A DNA stretch of 40,248 nucleotides from Rhodospirillales bacterium (GTDB lineage: Bacteria > Pseudomonadota > Alphaproteobacteria > Acetobacterales > Acetobacteraceae). Shown here piece after piece: positions 17,801-23,996 of this stretch (within the stretch, counting starts at the first letter, position 1; each line of letters opens with the position of its first letter). The notes below the pieces were generated by a model. It was given only the letters and a program-made list of their open reading frames with translations. It was not told the DNA's origin and ran no database searches. The stretch spans positions 1 to 40,248 of the forward strand of contig CANHKG010000014.1 of assembly GCA_947460455.1 (NCBI GenBank), given 5' to 3'. The position numbers and the translations under genes are program-made.

Positions 17801-19223
17801 CGCCATCCAGCGTGTCCGCCCCGGCACGGCCGATCAGCAGGTCGTCGCCATCCGCGCCCGCCAGCACGTCGTTGCCGCCGCCGCCATCCAGCGTATTGGC
17901 CAGCCCGTCGCCGGTCAGCGCATCGGCCCCGGTGCCGCCGAGCACGTTCTCGATATTGCGCAGCGTGTCAGAGGCCAAGCCGCCGATCGTCACCTGCGCC
18001 GGCGTGGCGCCGTTCAGGGTCACGGTCACCGCGGCCACCTCTTCGGCATAGCTCGCCGTGTCGCGCCCCAGCCCGCCATCCAGCGCATCGGCGCCGGCCA
18101 TGCCCTCCAGCAGGTCGTCGCCGCCGCCGCCATCCAGCGCATTGGCGAAGGCATCGCCGGTCAGCGTGTCCGCCCCCGCGCCGCCGGTCACGTTCTCGAT
18201 GTTGCGCAGCGTGTCCTCGGCCACGCCGCCCACCCGCACCGTCACGTCGGCGCCGCCCAGCAGCGTCACCTCCACCGGCAGCAGCTTGTCGGCATACACC
18301 GCCGTATCGCTGCCATCGCCGCCATCAATCAGGTCCTGGCCCGCCAGCCCCGCCAGCACGTCGTTGCCGCCGCCACCCTCCAGCCGGTTGGCCTGCGCAT
18401 CGCCGGTCAGCACATCCCCGCCGCCGCCGCCGATGATGTTCTCAACATTGCGCACCACGTCCTCGGCCAGGCCGCCCACCGTCGCCGTGGCATCGGTGGC
18501 CCCGTTCAGCGCCAGCACCACGCCCAGCACCTTCTCCGCGAAGGAGACGGTGTCCTTGCTGCCCGCGCCGCCATCGATCACGTCGGCGCCGCCCATGCCC
18601 TGCAGCACATCGTCGCCCAGCCCGCCCGACAGCGCATTCGCCGCCGCGTCGCCGGTCAGCCTGTCGGCCCCGCTGCCGCCGGTGATGTTCTCCACATTCA
18701 CCAGCGCATCCTCGTCGATCCCGCCCACGCTCACCGTCACCGGCGCGGCACCGTTCAGCGTCACCACCACCGGCAGGGTCTTGTCGGTGTACAGCACGGT
18801 GTCAGACCCGCCGCCGCCATCGATCGAATCCAGCCCGCCATACCCGATCAGCGTATCCGCCAGGGAGGAGCCCAGCAGCGTATCCGCGCCCGCAAGCACC
18901 GTCGGCCACGATCCCAAAGACGTCGCCTGGCTCGCCGCGAACCCCATCGCGGTCGCCCAATCGACCGCCAGCCCCGAAAGCTGGTGCACCACCGTTCCCG
19001 AGACCACCAGCCGGATGCCAGAAACCGTGCCCCCGATCGGCACGTTCGGCGTCACGCTGTCGAAGGTGAAGCTGCCCAGCACATCCATGGCTTCGGTGGC
19101 GGAAAGCCTGATGCGGAATCCGCCCGAAATCCCCAGCACCGAGGTCGGCCCGATCTTCGCGAACCCGCTGAACAGGTCCAGCGTCGGCAGGTTGACGGCG
19201 GTTTTCGCGCTGAAATTGGCCAT
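11805..19223 (-). CDS. Giant RTX calcium-binding repeat protein with Calx-beta domains
   Basis: 2,472 residues from the ATG at 19223 (AGGGG upstream). It has an N-terminal domain of unknown type (1-133). Residues 134-2040 form 23 tandem units, each combining RTX nonapeptides (GGxGxDxLx) with a beta-strand block of the form VTLNGAxxAxVxVGGVAEDTLRNIENV. Two Calx-beta-like domains follow (about 2099-2219 and 2220-2335). The C-terminal region (2336-2472) resembles the serralysin C-terminal domain, with AFSGVAGQLRW and GDVNGDRVADLTIR, and ends DWFVL. This is the architecture of a type I secreted, calcium-folded surface protein. I see no cysteine and no catalytic domain, so an adhesin or surface-layer role is likely but inferred. 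No type I secretion genes are in the window. Confidence 0.93.
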   Translation of the reverse strand: MANFSAKTAVNLPTLDLFSGFAKIGPTSVLGISGGFRIRLSATEAMDVLGSFTFDSVTPNVPIGGTVSGIRLVVSGTVVHQLSGLAVDWATAMGFAASQATSLGSWPTVLAGADTLLGSSLADTLIGYGGLDSIDGGGGSDTVLYTDKTLPVVVTLNGAAPVTVSVGGIDEDALVNVENITGGSGADRLTGDAAANALSGGLGDDVLQGMGGADVIDGGAGSKDTVSFAEKVLGVVLALNGATDATATVGGLAEDVVRNVENIIGGGGGDVLTGDAQANRLEGGGGNDVLAGLAGQDLIDGGDGSDTAVYADKLLPVEVTLLGGADVTVRVGGVAEDTLRNIENVTGGAGADTLTGDAFANALDGGGGDDLLEGMAGADALDGGLGRDTASYAEEVAAVTVTLNGATPAQVTIGGLASDTLRNIENVLGGTGADALTGDGLANTLDGGGGNDVLAGADGDDLLIGRAGADTLDGGAGSDTASYSERTVTVAVALAGALDAKVFVGGLEEDTVRNVENVIGGLGNDQLTGDAGANALFGSGGADVLTGLAGRDVLDGGFGFDTAVYSEKTLPLQVVLAAGADATVKVGGVAEDTIRNMENIVGGSGDDDIAGDLLVNVLEGGAGNDRLDGMLGRDTLDGGTGSDTAIYVLRTTAVEVVLDGATNVTLRVNNVDEDTLRNIENLVGGSGADRFTGDGAANTFEGGGGDDVLEGRGGIDTIDGGLGADTVSFADKSLAVALVLNGASNATASVGGVAEDTVRNVENVVGGSGNDQLTGDALANALAGGAGNDTLLGGLGDDVLTGGLGADVLDGGGNVDTAVYADRSVAVVVALNGGSNVVASVGGVAEDTLRNIENLVGGGAADTLTGDAVANRLEGGAGADVLSGLGGDDQIAGGAGADTIDGGADIDTVIYAEKVLGVNLVLADGAGIATATVGGVAEDSVRGIENIVGGAGNDQLGGNAGANSLDGGAGDDVLSGGGGQDVLEGGLGSDTASYAEKTVSVAVTLNRGNAVQVAVDGQLEDTLRDVENVTGGSGDDVLGGDTLPNALFGGAGNDTLQGGFGNDVLDGGAGIDTAIYTEKQAALSVTLNGGLDAVLSVGGGAEDILRNIENIIGGGQDDTITGDAQENRIEGRAGNDSLAGGGGKDDLDGGVGNDTVRFSDKVLPVLLTLNGALTSYASVGGVVEDAVVNFENITGGSGNDVLAGDGLANILDGGAGADTLAGGEGDDVLQGREGVDLLDGGVGTDTASYREKLVGVTITLNRSNTATVKVGGVDEDQIRNIENVEGGAAGDTLVGDDLSNAFLGGGGKDTIDGGLGTDTALYVDKLLSVAVTLAGGSDAVVQIGGTAEDTLRNVENVTGGAGDDALVGDGVTNILIGGAGADRLQGGGAQDTLDGGDGVDTVSYADKTLPVVLVLAGGANAVATVGGLAEDVVRNVENITGGSGDDVLTGDGLANLLEGGAGNDRLAGLVGKDVLDGGTGIDTAVFSEKTLAVAVTLNGAVNAAVSVGGVAEDILRGIENLVGGSGNDSFSGDGLANLLEGGGGDDRLSGGGGADVLDGGTGFDVAGFADKVVPVVVTLAGAVDAVATVGGVAEDRLRNIEGVVGGAGNDALTGDGLGNLLDGGSGNDTLLGLGGEDLLVGGAGADTLDGGLGSDTAGFADKILPVVVTLNGATKAQAFVGGLAEDWLLNIENLMGGSADDVLAGDALDNRFTGNSGKDTLDGQGGSDTADYSEKGVAVVVTLNGATDAIVTVGGKAEDTLRNIENLVGGSVADLLTGDGAANRLEGGGGDDILRGAGGADAIDGGEGTDTALFTDESQPLTVTLSGAAPATVFVGGVAADTLRNVENVTGGSGDDALTGDSKDNVLAGGGGNDTLVGGGGFDLLDGGAGSDTAVFDYPLLGMSLTLNGGVDAGVAYGFLAADVVVRNVENVVAGFGGDTVVGDAFANTIQGRAGKDTLDGGAGIDTVSYAEKSLPVTLTLNGPLYTAAMVGGTIEDTIRNFENVIGGNGNDTITGDGLDNALFGGQGDDTLAGGGGSDTIDGGAGVNVAVFQGVAANYTVTFGAGETLVKGVDGTDTLTNIQTLRFADKDVAVVAGSSFGIASAAASKPEGQPGTQTNFTFAVTRSGNTTEVQTVKWSVAGQVASGTAPADAADFVGDVLPAGMLTFAAGEAQKLISVPVRGDRAGEFNERFAVTLSGPSTGASLGVATAGGLIWNDDISLSIMANKAGVAEGNAGSTAFGFTVTRAGAATGATEVSWAILPGAADAADFAGGVMPQGRITFAAGQTAIPLVVQVAGDVVPEPDELFTVVLYGASGGAVIGTMSASAAILTDDAITGTAGGELLMGSTSNDLFVLAGGLDTVIGGAGVDRFVFGPATLGAAAAQAVVLADLDRSLGEVIDLGPIDAIAATLANDAFSFIGGAAFSGVAGQLRWADSAGERLIEGDVNGDRVADLTIRTPALGPVGADWFVL
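13104..18824 (-). repeat. Tandem array of 23 repeat units (about 246 bp) in the RTX gene
   Basis: Splitting the protein at each (I/L)DGG boundary gives 23 units totalling 1,907 residues, exactly the length of this interval. Thirteen units are 82 residues, five are 91, two are 73, two are 83 and one is 74. The main classes differ by nine residues, i.e. one RTX nonapeptide. Units have diverged at the amino-acid level, so this is not a recent amplification. Confidence 0.9.
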
Positions 19224-19423
19224 GTGGCTTCCCCTGGAGCCGGCCGCCCGCGGCAGCCGCCCGCCACGGCCCGCCCCCGCGGACGCCGCCATCACGGTGA
19301 TTTAATGAATGGCGCGCAACCGCTTACAGCCTGCCTACAACGCGGCCGGATCGGGGCGATATGTGACGGATTATTGCGCCATGCCCACCGGGCTTGGCAC
19401 GTCCATCATGAGCAGGGGGGGAA
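19224..19423. other. Non-coding stretch between the RTX gene and tRNA-Thr
   Basis: About 200 bases without a convincing gene. It must hold the RTX promoter (minus strand) and the 3' flank of tRNA-Thr. I could not pick a confident -35/-10 pair. A lone TGGCACG at 19395-19401 lacks the matching -12 element of a sigma-54 promoter. Confidence 0.5.
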
Positions 19424-19498
<75 letters not shown>

Positions 19499-19570
19499 GC
19501 CGTGGCCGGGTGATTAGCCGCACGCCCCGCAAGGCGCAACCCCCAATCCCCTCGCGCCGGGCATGCCGGC

Positions 19571-19599
19571 TTGACGTCCCGCGCCCGGCTGCCCATTCC
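19571..19599 (+). promoter_or_regulatory. Candidate promoter of a leaderless small gene
   Basis: TTGACG (19571-19576), a 17-bp spacer, then CATTCC (19594-19599), followed six bases later by the ATG at 19606. The -35 is a strong alphaproteobacterial match; the -10 is moderate. There is no ribosome site, so the transcript probably begins at the start codon. Confidence 0.45.
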
Positions 19600-19605
19600 A
19601 ACCCC

Positions 19606-19794
19606 ATGGAAGAGACGCCGCCGCCCCGCCCCACCCTCACCGCACGCGCCCTGGCGGAGAAGCATGCGCGGGAGGCACGCCAGGCCACCGCCCTGCGCGC
19701 AAACCTGCTGCGCCGCAAGCAACAGCAGCGCGCCCGCACCGAGGGCGAGCCCCCCGCCCCGCCGGACTCGCCAGGCACCGCGAAGGGAGATTAG
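19606..19794 (+). CDS. Small basic helical protein of unknown function
   Basis: 62 residues from the ATG at 19606. The centre is a charged helix (ALAEKHAREARQATAL) followed by LRANLLRRKQQQRAR, then a proline-rich acidic tail. Tiny proteins with an LRxNLxRRKxQxR core are, from memory, common unnamed proteins in alphaproteobacteria; function is unknown. The open frame extends upstream to 19309, but that part would run antisense through tRNA-Thr and is rejected. No Shine-Dalgarno is visible, and a promoter-like sequence abuts the ATG. Confidence 0.6.
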   Translation: MEETPPPRPTLTARALAEKHAREARQATALRANLLRRKQQQRARTEGEPPAPPDSPGTAKGD

Positions 19795-19848
19795 CAACTC
19801 ATTATCCGGCGGCGTGCTCCTATCCGGGTGAGGCCAGGATTCGACACT

Positions 19849-20646
19849 ATGCCGTCCGACCACGCCGCCCCCCCAGGTGACCCAAACGCCCGCCGCGCCC
19901 TGCTCGGCGGCCTCGCCATGGCGCTCAAGCTCCTGGCGCAGCGCATCCTGCCGCAGGCGGATACCGCGCTCGAAGTGGCCGAACTCGCCGCCCGCGCAGA
20001 CGAACTCGCGGCCGAGGCCTGGAAGCTCGGCGCGTCCCGCGTGCCAGACCCCGCCCGCGCCGCCGCCCTGCAGGCCGAATTCCAGGCCTTCATCACGGAA
20101 ACCGCGGAGGTCTCCGACCGTGCCGCCCGCGCCGCCGCCGCCGTCCGCGTGGTGGGGGAGGCGATCGAAACCCACGGCACCGCCCTGTCCACCCTCGCCC
20201 AAGCGCCAGAGGCCAACGACCTCGCCGCGCTGCGCGCCAAACTGCGCCCGATGCTGGCCACGCTGGAACAACTGCCGGACCGAATCGCCACCAGCAAGGC
20301 GCTGGCGCAAGATGTCGCCGCCATGGGCACCAACGCCGCCCGGCTGGGCAACGAGGCGCTGGCCGCGCAGGGCCACCGCATCCCCGCCACCGAAAAGGCC
20401 CTGGCGCTCTACCGCAGCCTGCGCGCCATCGGGCAAGAGGCCGGAACCATCGCCGAAACCCTGGTGGCGGAAGGCCAGGGCCTGCGCAACACCATCGGCA
20501 GCATCGCCGCCCATGTCGGCCAGATCGCCACCGGCACCGCCCAAACAACCGCGGAAAGCCGCCTGGCCCAGGTCGTCGCCGTTGGCACCGGCACCTCCAC
20601 GCCCCCCGCCGGCGCGCTGGACTGGGGCATCGGCCGCGGCCGCTAA
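19849..20646 (+). CDS. Alanine-rich helical protein of unknown function
   Basis: 265 residues from the ATG at 19849, preceded by AGGA about 11 bases upstream; a GTG at 19828 has no ribosome site. I do not recognise a family. The sequence is almost entirely predicted helix, rich in alanine, glutamate and leucine with heptad-like spacing, and has no cysteine and no clear signal peptide. A mildly hydrophobic stretch (about 12-30) could be an amphipathic helix. The protein ends in a glycine/arginine tail. Third-position GC bias supports real coding. Its TAA overlaps the TAG of the convergent SMP-30 gene. A cytoplasmic coiled-coil or chemoreceptor-like signalling helix is possible but unsupported. 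Confidence 0.75.
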   Translation: MPSDHAAPPGDPNARRALLGGLAMALKLLAQRILPQADTALEVAELAARADELAAEAWKLGASRVPDPARAAALQAEFQAFITETAEVSDRAARAAAAVRVVGEAIETHGTALSTLAQAPEANDLAALRAKLRPMLATLEQLPDRIATSKALAQDVAAMGTNAARLGNEALAAQGHRIPATEKALALYRSLRAIGQEAGTIAETLVAEGQGLRNTIGSIAAHVGQIATGTAQTTAESRLAQVVAVGTGTSTPPAGALDWGIGRGR

Positions 20647-21545
20647 ACGCCCGCCGTGTTCAGGTACACCGCGTAAAGGGAGGTCGTGCCGCAGATGAAC
20701 AGCCGGTTCTTCTTGATCCCGCCGAAGCAGCAATTCGCCACCACCTCCGGGATCCGCACCAGCCCGATCAGCGTCCCGTCCGGCGCATAGCAGCGCACCC
20801 CATCCCCGGCCGACGTCCACACATTGCCGTGCCGGTCCACCCGCAACCCGTCGAACATCCCCACGTCGCAGGTCGCGAACACCTCGCTGTCCAGCAGCGC
20901 GCCGCCATCCACCCGCATCCGCCTGATGTGCCGCGGATACTGCGCGCCATGGCTGAACCCGGTATCGGCGATGTACAGGAACCGCTCATCCGGCGAGAAC
21001 GCCAGCCCGTTCGGCTTGGCGAAATCCAGCGCCACCGCATGCACCTCGCCGCTGGCGGGGTCGATCCGATACACATGGCACGCCCCGATCTCGCTCGGCG
21101 CCGCATCGCCCTCATAGTCGAAATCGATCCCGTAGCTCGGGTCGGTGAACCAGATGGAGCCGTCGCTCTTCTCCACCACGTCGTTCGGCGAATTCAGCCG
21201 CAGGCCACGCCATTGGCTCGCCAGCACCGTCCGGCTCCCGTCATGCTCGGTCCGCACCACCTGGCGCGCGCGATGATGGCAGGTGATCAGCCGCCCCTGC
21301 CGGTCCACCGTATTCCCGTTGGAATTCTCCGCCGGCTGCCGGAACACGCTCACGGACCCGTCCGTCTCGTCCCAGCGCATCATCCGGTCATTCGGAATAT
21401 CGGACCACACCAGGTAGCGATGCGCCGCGAAATACGCCGGCCCCTCCGCCCAGCGGCAGCCCTCGTACAGCTTATCCACATGCACGTTGCCGAACACGAG
21501 CCCGGCAAAGCGCGGGTCATAAACCTCGAAGTCCTTGGTGAGCAT
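20643..21545 (-). CDS. SMP-30/gluconolactonase/LRE-family protein
   Basis: 300 residues from the ATG at 21545, with AAGGGG upstream. This six-bladed beta-propeller family contains metal-dependent lactonases (gluconolactonase, regucalcin). The metal-ligand positions appear intact: the glutamate in WAEGPAYF (E34), the asparagine in LNSPNDV and the aspartate in MFDGLRVD. Other hallmarks are WFTDPSYG, PNGLAFSPDERFLYIADT and the GNVWTS blade. The substrate is unknown, probably a sugar or hydroxy-acid lactone. The open frame continues upstream to 22883 only as an antisense shadow of the P450 gene. It is divergent from the P450 gene over 141 bp, so the two may share regulation. Confidence 0.92.
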   Translation of the reverse strand: MLTKDFEVYDPRFAGLVFGNVHVDKLYEGCRWAEGPAYFAAHRYLVWSDIPNDRMMRWDETDGSVSVFRQPAENSNGNTVDRQGRLITCHHRARQVVRTEHDGSRTVLASQWRGLRLNSPNDVVEKSDGSIWFTDPSYGIDFDYEGDAAPSEIGACHVYRIDPASGEVHAVALDFAKPNGLAFSPDERFLYIADTGFSHGAQYPRHIRRMRVDGGALLDSEVFATCDVGMFDGLRVDRHGNVWTSAGDGVRCYAPDGTLIGLVRIPEVVANCCFGGIKKNRLFICGTTSLYAVYLNTAGV

Positions 21546-21595
21546 GGCATTTCCCCTTCGTGCCGCCAGACTGCGCCAACCCACGCCCTGCCGGC

Positions 21596-21613
21596 AAGCA
21601 ACCCGATTTGCTT
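21596..21613. promoter_or_regulatory. Operator-like inverted repeat at the P450 promoter
   Basis: AAGCAA (21596-21601) and TTGCTT (21608-21613) are perfect inverted half-sites with a 6-bp spacer. The right half overlaps the expected -35 region of the P450 promoter, and the dyad lies within the divergent SMP-30/P450 gap. That is a typical position for a repressor operator. No regulator gene is adjacent. Confidence 0.35.
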
Positions 21614-21640
21614 CGAAACCGCACGCACCCGCGCTATAAT
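21612..21640 (+). promoter_or_regulatory. Candidate sigma-70-type promoter for the P450 gene
   Basis: A perfect TATAAT at 21635-21640, 46 bp upstream of the P450 ATG. The sequence 17 bp further upstream (TTCGAA, 21612-21617) is a weak -35. In this GC-rich context an exact TATAAT is unlikely by chance, but the weak -35 suggests help from an activator. Confidence 0.5.
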
Positions 21641-21686
21641 GGCCCCAACACCCCCATCGCGGGGCAAGACCCGAGGAGCCCCGGCC

Positions 21687-22934
21687 ATGAACGACGCCCC
21701 GCACATCCCCCCGCTGGCCGACCCCTACTCGCTCCCGCTCAGCGAGCTGAACCCCGCCCGCCCCGAAGCCTTCGCCGCCGACGCCCACTGGGGCTATTTC
21801 GAGCGCCTGCGCCGCGAAGACCCGGTCCACTACACCGCGGAAAGCGAGTTCGGCCCGTACTGGTCCATCACCAAGTACAAAGACATCATGGCAGTGGACA
21901 CCAACCACGCCACCTTCTCCTCCCTCTCCACCCTCGGCGGCATCTCCATCCGCGACCAGCGCGCCGATTTCCCGCTGCCCATGTTCATCGCCATGGACCC
22001 GCCGCGGCACGACGCCCAGCGCCTCGCCGTCTCCCCCATCGTCGCCCCCACCAACCTCGCCACGCTGGAAGGCGTCATCCGCGAGCGCGCCCAAACCATC
22101 CTCGATGCCCTGCCCCGCGGCGAAGCGTTCGACTGGGTGGACCGCGTCAGCATCGAGCTCACCACCCAGATGCTCGCCACCCTGTTCGACTTCCCCTTCG
22201 AGGATCGCCGCAAGCTCACCCGCTGGTCCGATGTCGCCACCGCCGTGCCGGGCTACGGCATCGTGGACACGGAGGAACAGCGCCAGGCCGAGCTGCGCGA
22301 ATGCCTCGGCTACTTCATGAACCTGTGGAACGAGCGCCTGGCCAAGCCCGGCGGGAACGACCTCATCCGCATGCTGCAATCCTCGCCCGCCACGCGCGAG
22401 ATGTCGCCGCAGGAATTCCTCGGCAACATCATCCTGCTGATCGTCGGCGGCAACGACACCACCCGCAACTCCCTCACCGGCGGCCTCTACGCCTTCAGCA
22501 AGTTCCCCGCCGAATGGGCCAAGCTGAAAGCCAAACCCGCCCTGCTGGACAGCACGATCCCCGAGATCATCCGCTGGCAAACCCCCCTCGCCCACATGCG
22601 CCGCACCGCGCTGGCTGATGCCGAACTCGGCGGCAAGCAGATCAAGAAAGGTGACAAGGTCATCATGTGGTACGTCTCGGGCAACCGCGACGAGGAGATG
22701 ATCGAGCGCCCGATGGACCTCATCATCGACCGCAAGCGCCCCCGCCAGCACCTCAGCTTCGGCTTCGGCATCCACCGCTGCGTCGGCAACCGCTTGGCCG
22801 AAATGCAGCTGCGCATCGTCTGGGAGGAAATCCTCAAGCGCGGCTTCGAGATCGAAGTGCTGGAAGAACCCAGCCGCATCCACTCCACCTTCATCAAGGG
22901 CTACGGCGCGATGCAGGTGAAGATCGCCGCCTGA
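21687..22934 (+). CDS. Cytochrome P450, CYP153-like
   Basis: 415 residues from the ATG at 21687, with GAGGAG 8 bases upstream. All soluble bacterial P450 hallmarks are present: the I-helix GGNDTTRNS with acid-alcohol pair D257-T258, the K-helix EIIRW, and the heme loop FGFGIHRCVG with thiolate ligand C365. Several stretches (PMFIAMDPPRHD, the ELTTQMLATLFDFPFE helix, HLSFGFGIHRCVGNRLAEMQL and SGNRDEE) closely follow what I know of CYP153, the terminal alkane/fatty-acid hydroxylases. The family call is from memory, not a search. CYP153 genes often sit beside ferredoxin and ferredoxin reductase; none is here, so electrons must come from partners elsewhere. A strong bidirectional terminator follows. 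Confidence 0.9.
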   Translation: MNDAPHIPPLADPYSLPLSELNPARPEAFAADAHWGYFERLRREDPVHYTAESEFGPYWSITKYKDIMAVDTNHATFSSLSTLGGISIRDQRADFPLPMFIAMDPPRHDAQRLAVSPIVAPTNLATLEGVIRERAQTILDALPRGEAFDWVDRVSIELTTQMLATLFDFPFEDRRKLTRWSDVATAVPGYGIVDTEEQRQAELRECLGYFMNLWNERLAKPGGNDLIRMLQSSPATREMSPQEFLGNIILLIVGGNDTTRNSLTGGLYAFSKFPAEWAKLKAKPALLDSTIPEIIRWQTPLAHMRRTALADAELGGKQIKKGDKVIMWYVSGNRDEEMIERPMDLIIDRKRPRQHLSFGFGIHRCVGNRLAEMQLRIVWEEILKRGFEIEVLEEPSRIHSTFIKGYGAMQVKIAA

Positions 22935-22985
22935 CCGCCGATCCGGGTGCGGCCCTGCCGCGCCCGGTCTGGCCCATCCAAACGA

Positions 22986-23017
22986 AAACGGGCGGCTCCC
23001 TGCGGAGCCGCCCGTTT
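22986..23017. terminator. Bidirectional intrinsic terminator
   Basis: A perfect 14-bp stem (AAACGGGCGGCTCC, 22986-22999, with its complement at 23004-23017) and a 4-base loop. A T-rich run follows on the plus strand (TTTCTATTCT) and the minus strand reads into TTTTCGTTT. It separates the convergent P450 and PEP-CTERM genes. Confidence 0.88.
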
Positions 23018-23041
23018 CTATTCTCGCCGGATATGCAGCGA

Positions 23042-23812
23042 TCAGGCGGCGCGGCGGCGAACCAGGCCCAGCCCGGCCAGCGCAGTCCCGAACAGCGCCA
23101 GGCTCAGCGGCTCCGGGGTCTCCACCGGCACCAGCTGGCCCTCGCCGATCTGTGCGTAGCGGACCGTACCGCCGGCGTTCAGGACCTCGCCCAGGCCGTC
23201 ACCCCAGAAATAAACCTGGGTGTAGAGCGTAGTGTCGTTGAACGCTGCCACGAACACGCCGGCGCCATTATTGGTGAGAAACACGTTATTGGTGCCGTTG
23301 GACGAACCCAGCGTGATCACACTCGTGCCGTCAAACGACATGTAGATGTTCGAGACCGGGTTCTGGCAGCACGTGCCCCAGTCGCCCACTTCGAACGCCA
23401 GCGCGTTGATGCCGGTGCCACTCCCCGTGGTGTAGCCTGAGAAGTTGAACTTGATACCGCTGTTGATCGAGGCGATCGGATTCACGCCGTGGCCTGGGCC
23501 GCCCGACGGATCGATGCTGATCACGCCACCCGAAGTTTGGCGGCTCGGGGAAGACCCACTAAGAGTGTAGAGGCCATTCAGCGACACCGGATCACCATTG
23601 GGCCGCGTAATGGTGTAATTCGTCCGCACGCCATCCCCGGAGGTCGGCAGCACATCGGAAACCATCGTGCCGCCCGACGCATTCACCGTGCTGGTGAAGC
23701 TGGCCAGGCCACCATCGAAGTCCGAAAAAATCTGGAACACCGTCGCTCCGGCCGGCGCCGCTGAAACTGCCACAACCGCCAGACCCATCGCCAGCGTCTT
23801 GATATTCAACAT
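23042..23812 (-). CDS. PEP-CTERM sorting domain protein
   Basis: 256 residues from the ATG at 23812 (GGGGG upstream). An N-terminal signal peptide of about 23 residues ends APAGA. The mature part is a serine/threonine/asparagine/glycine-rich beta protein with a CC pair and no enzyme motif. The C terminus is a PEP-CTERM tail: TPEPLSLALFG, a short hydrophobic helix and a basic RRR end. By family knowledge such tails are cut and anchored by an exosortase during export of surface proteins in biofilm or polysaccharide systems. No exosortase or EPS genes are in the window. Upstream there is a near-consensus sigma-54 promoter and two repeated boxes. The further in-frame start at 23890 would overlap that promoter and is rejected. 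Confidence 0.92.
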   Translation of the reverse strand: MLNIKTLAMGLAVVAVSAAPAGATVFQIFSDFDGGLASFTSTVNASGGTMVSDVLPTSGDGVRTNYTITRPNGDPVSLNGLYTLSGSSPSRQTSGGVISIDPSGGPGHGVNPIASINSGIKFNFSGYTTGSGTGINALAFEVGDWGTCCQNPVSNIYMSFDGTSVITLGSSNGTNNVFLTNNGAGVFVAAFNDTTLYTQVYFWGDGLGEVLNAGGTVRYAQIGEGQLVPVETPEPLSLALFGTALAGLGLVRRRAA

Positions 23813-23880
23813 CGTACCCCCAAAAAAATCGCCACACGCCACCCTGCTCGCCAGGGAATGCGCTCGTTCAGAAGCCACTA

Positions 23881-23897
23881 TGCAATTCACGCGCCAG
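23881..23897 (-). promoter_or_regulatory. Sigma-54 (-24/-12) promoter of the PEP-CTERM gene
   Basis: On the minus strand, CTGGCGCGTGAATTGCA fits the sigma-54 consensus YTGGCACG-N4-TTGCW with one substitution (A to G). The GG (23895-23894) and GC (23883-23882) doublets are separated by the required 10 bases. Transcription would start near 23871, giving a leader of about 59 bases. Confidence 0.7.
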
Positions 23898-23953
23898 TAT
23901 TTTTGTTAACCATTTATCAATACCTTAGCGCGCTCGGTCAGCGGCCCCGGCGG

Positions 23954-23964
23954 CAATGTGTAAA
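23954..23964 (-). promoter_or_regulatory. Proximal upstream box (TTTACACATTG)
   Basis: Minus strand TTTACACATTG, 10 of 11 identical to the distal box 43 bp further upstream. Its centre is about 88 bp upstream of the predicted sigma-54 start, in the usual range for enhancer-binding activator sites. The binding protein is unknown. Confidence 0.45.
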
Positions 23965-23996
23965 GCAACCCGACGGTGGCTCCCGAGTCCGCCCCA

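Noticed and set aside
13104-18824. 246-bp periodicity considered as a CRISPR-like or satellite array
   Set aside because: The repeats are in frame, diverged at DNA level and encode RTX nonapeptides; there are no identical short repeats with unique spacers.
19395-19401. TGGCACG as a sigma-54 promoter near tRNA-Thr
   Set aside because: The -24 element is perfect but the -12 TTGC is absent at the required spacing (TCATG instead), and no gene lies suitably downstream.
21472-21480. Perfect DnaA-box-like TTATCCACA
   Set aside because: It is a single copy inside the SMP-30 coding sequence, with no second box, AT-rich unwinding region or origin genes nearby; probably chance.
21546-22883. N-terminal extension of the SMP-30 gene opposite the P450
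   Set aside because: It is the antisense shadow of the P450 gene; the SMP-30 fold is complete from the ATG at 21545, which has its own ribosome site.
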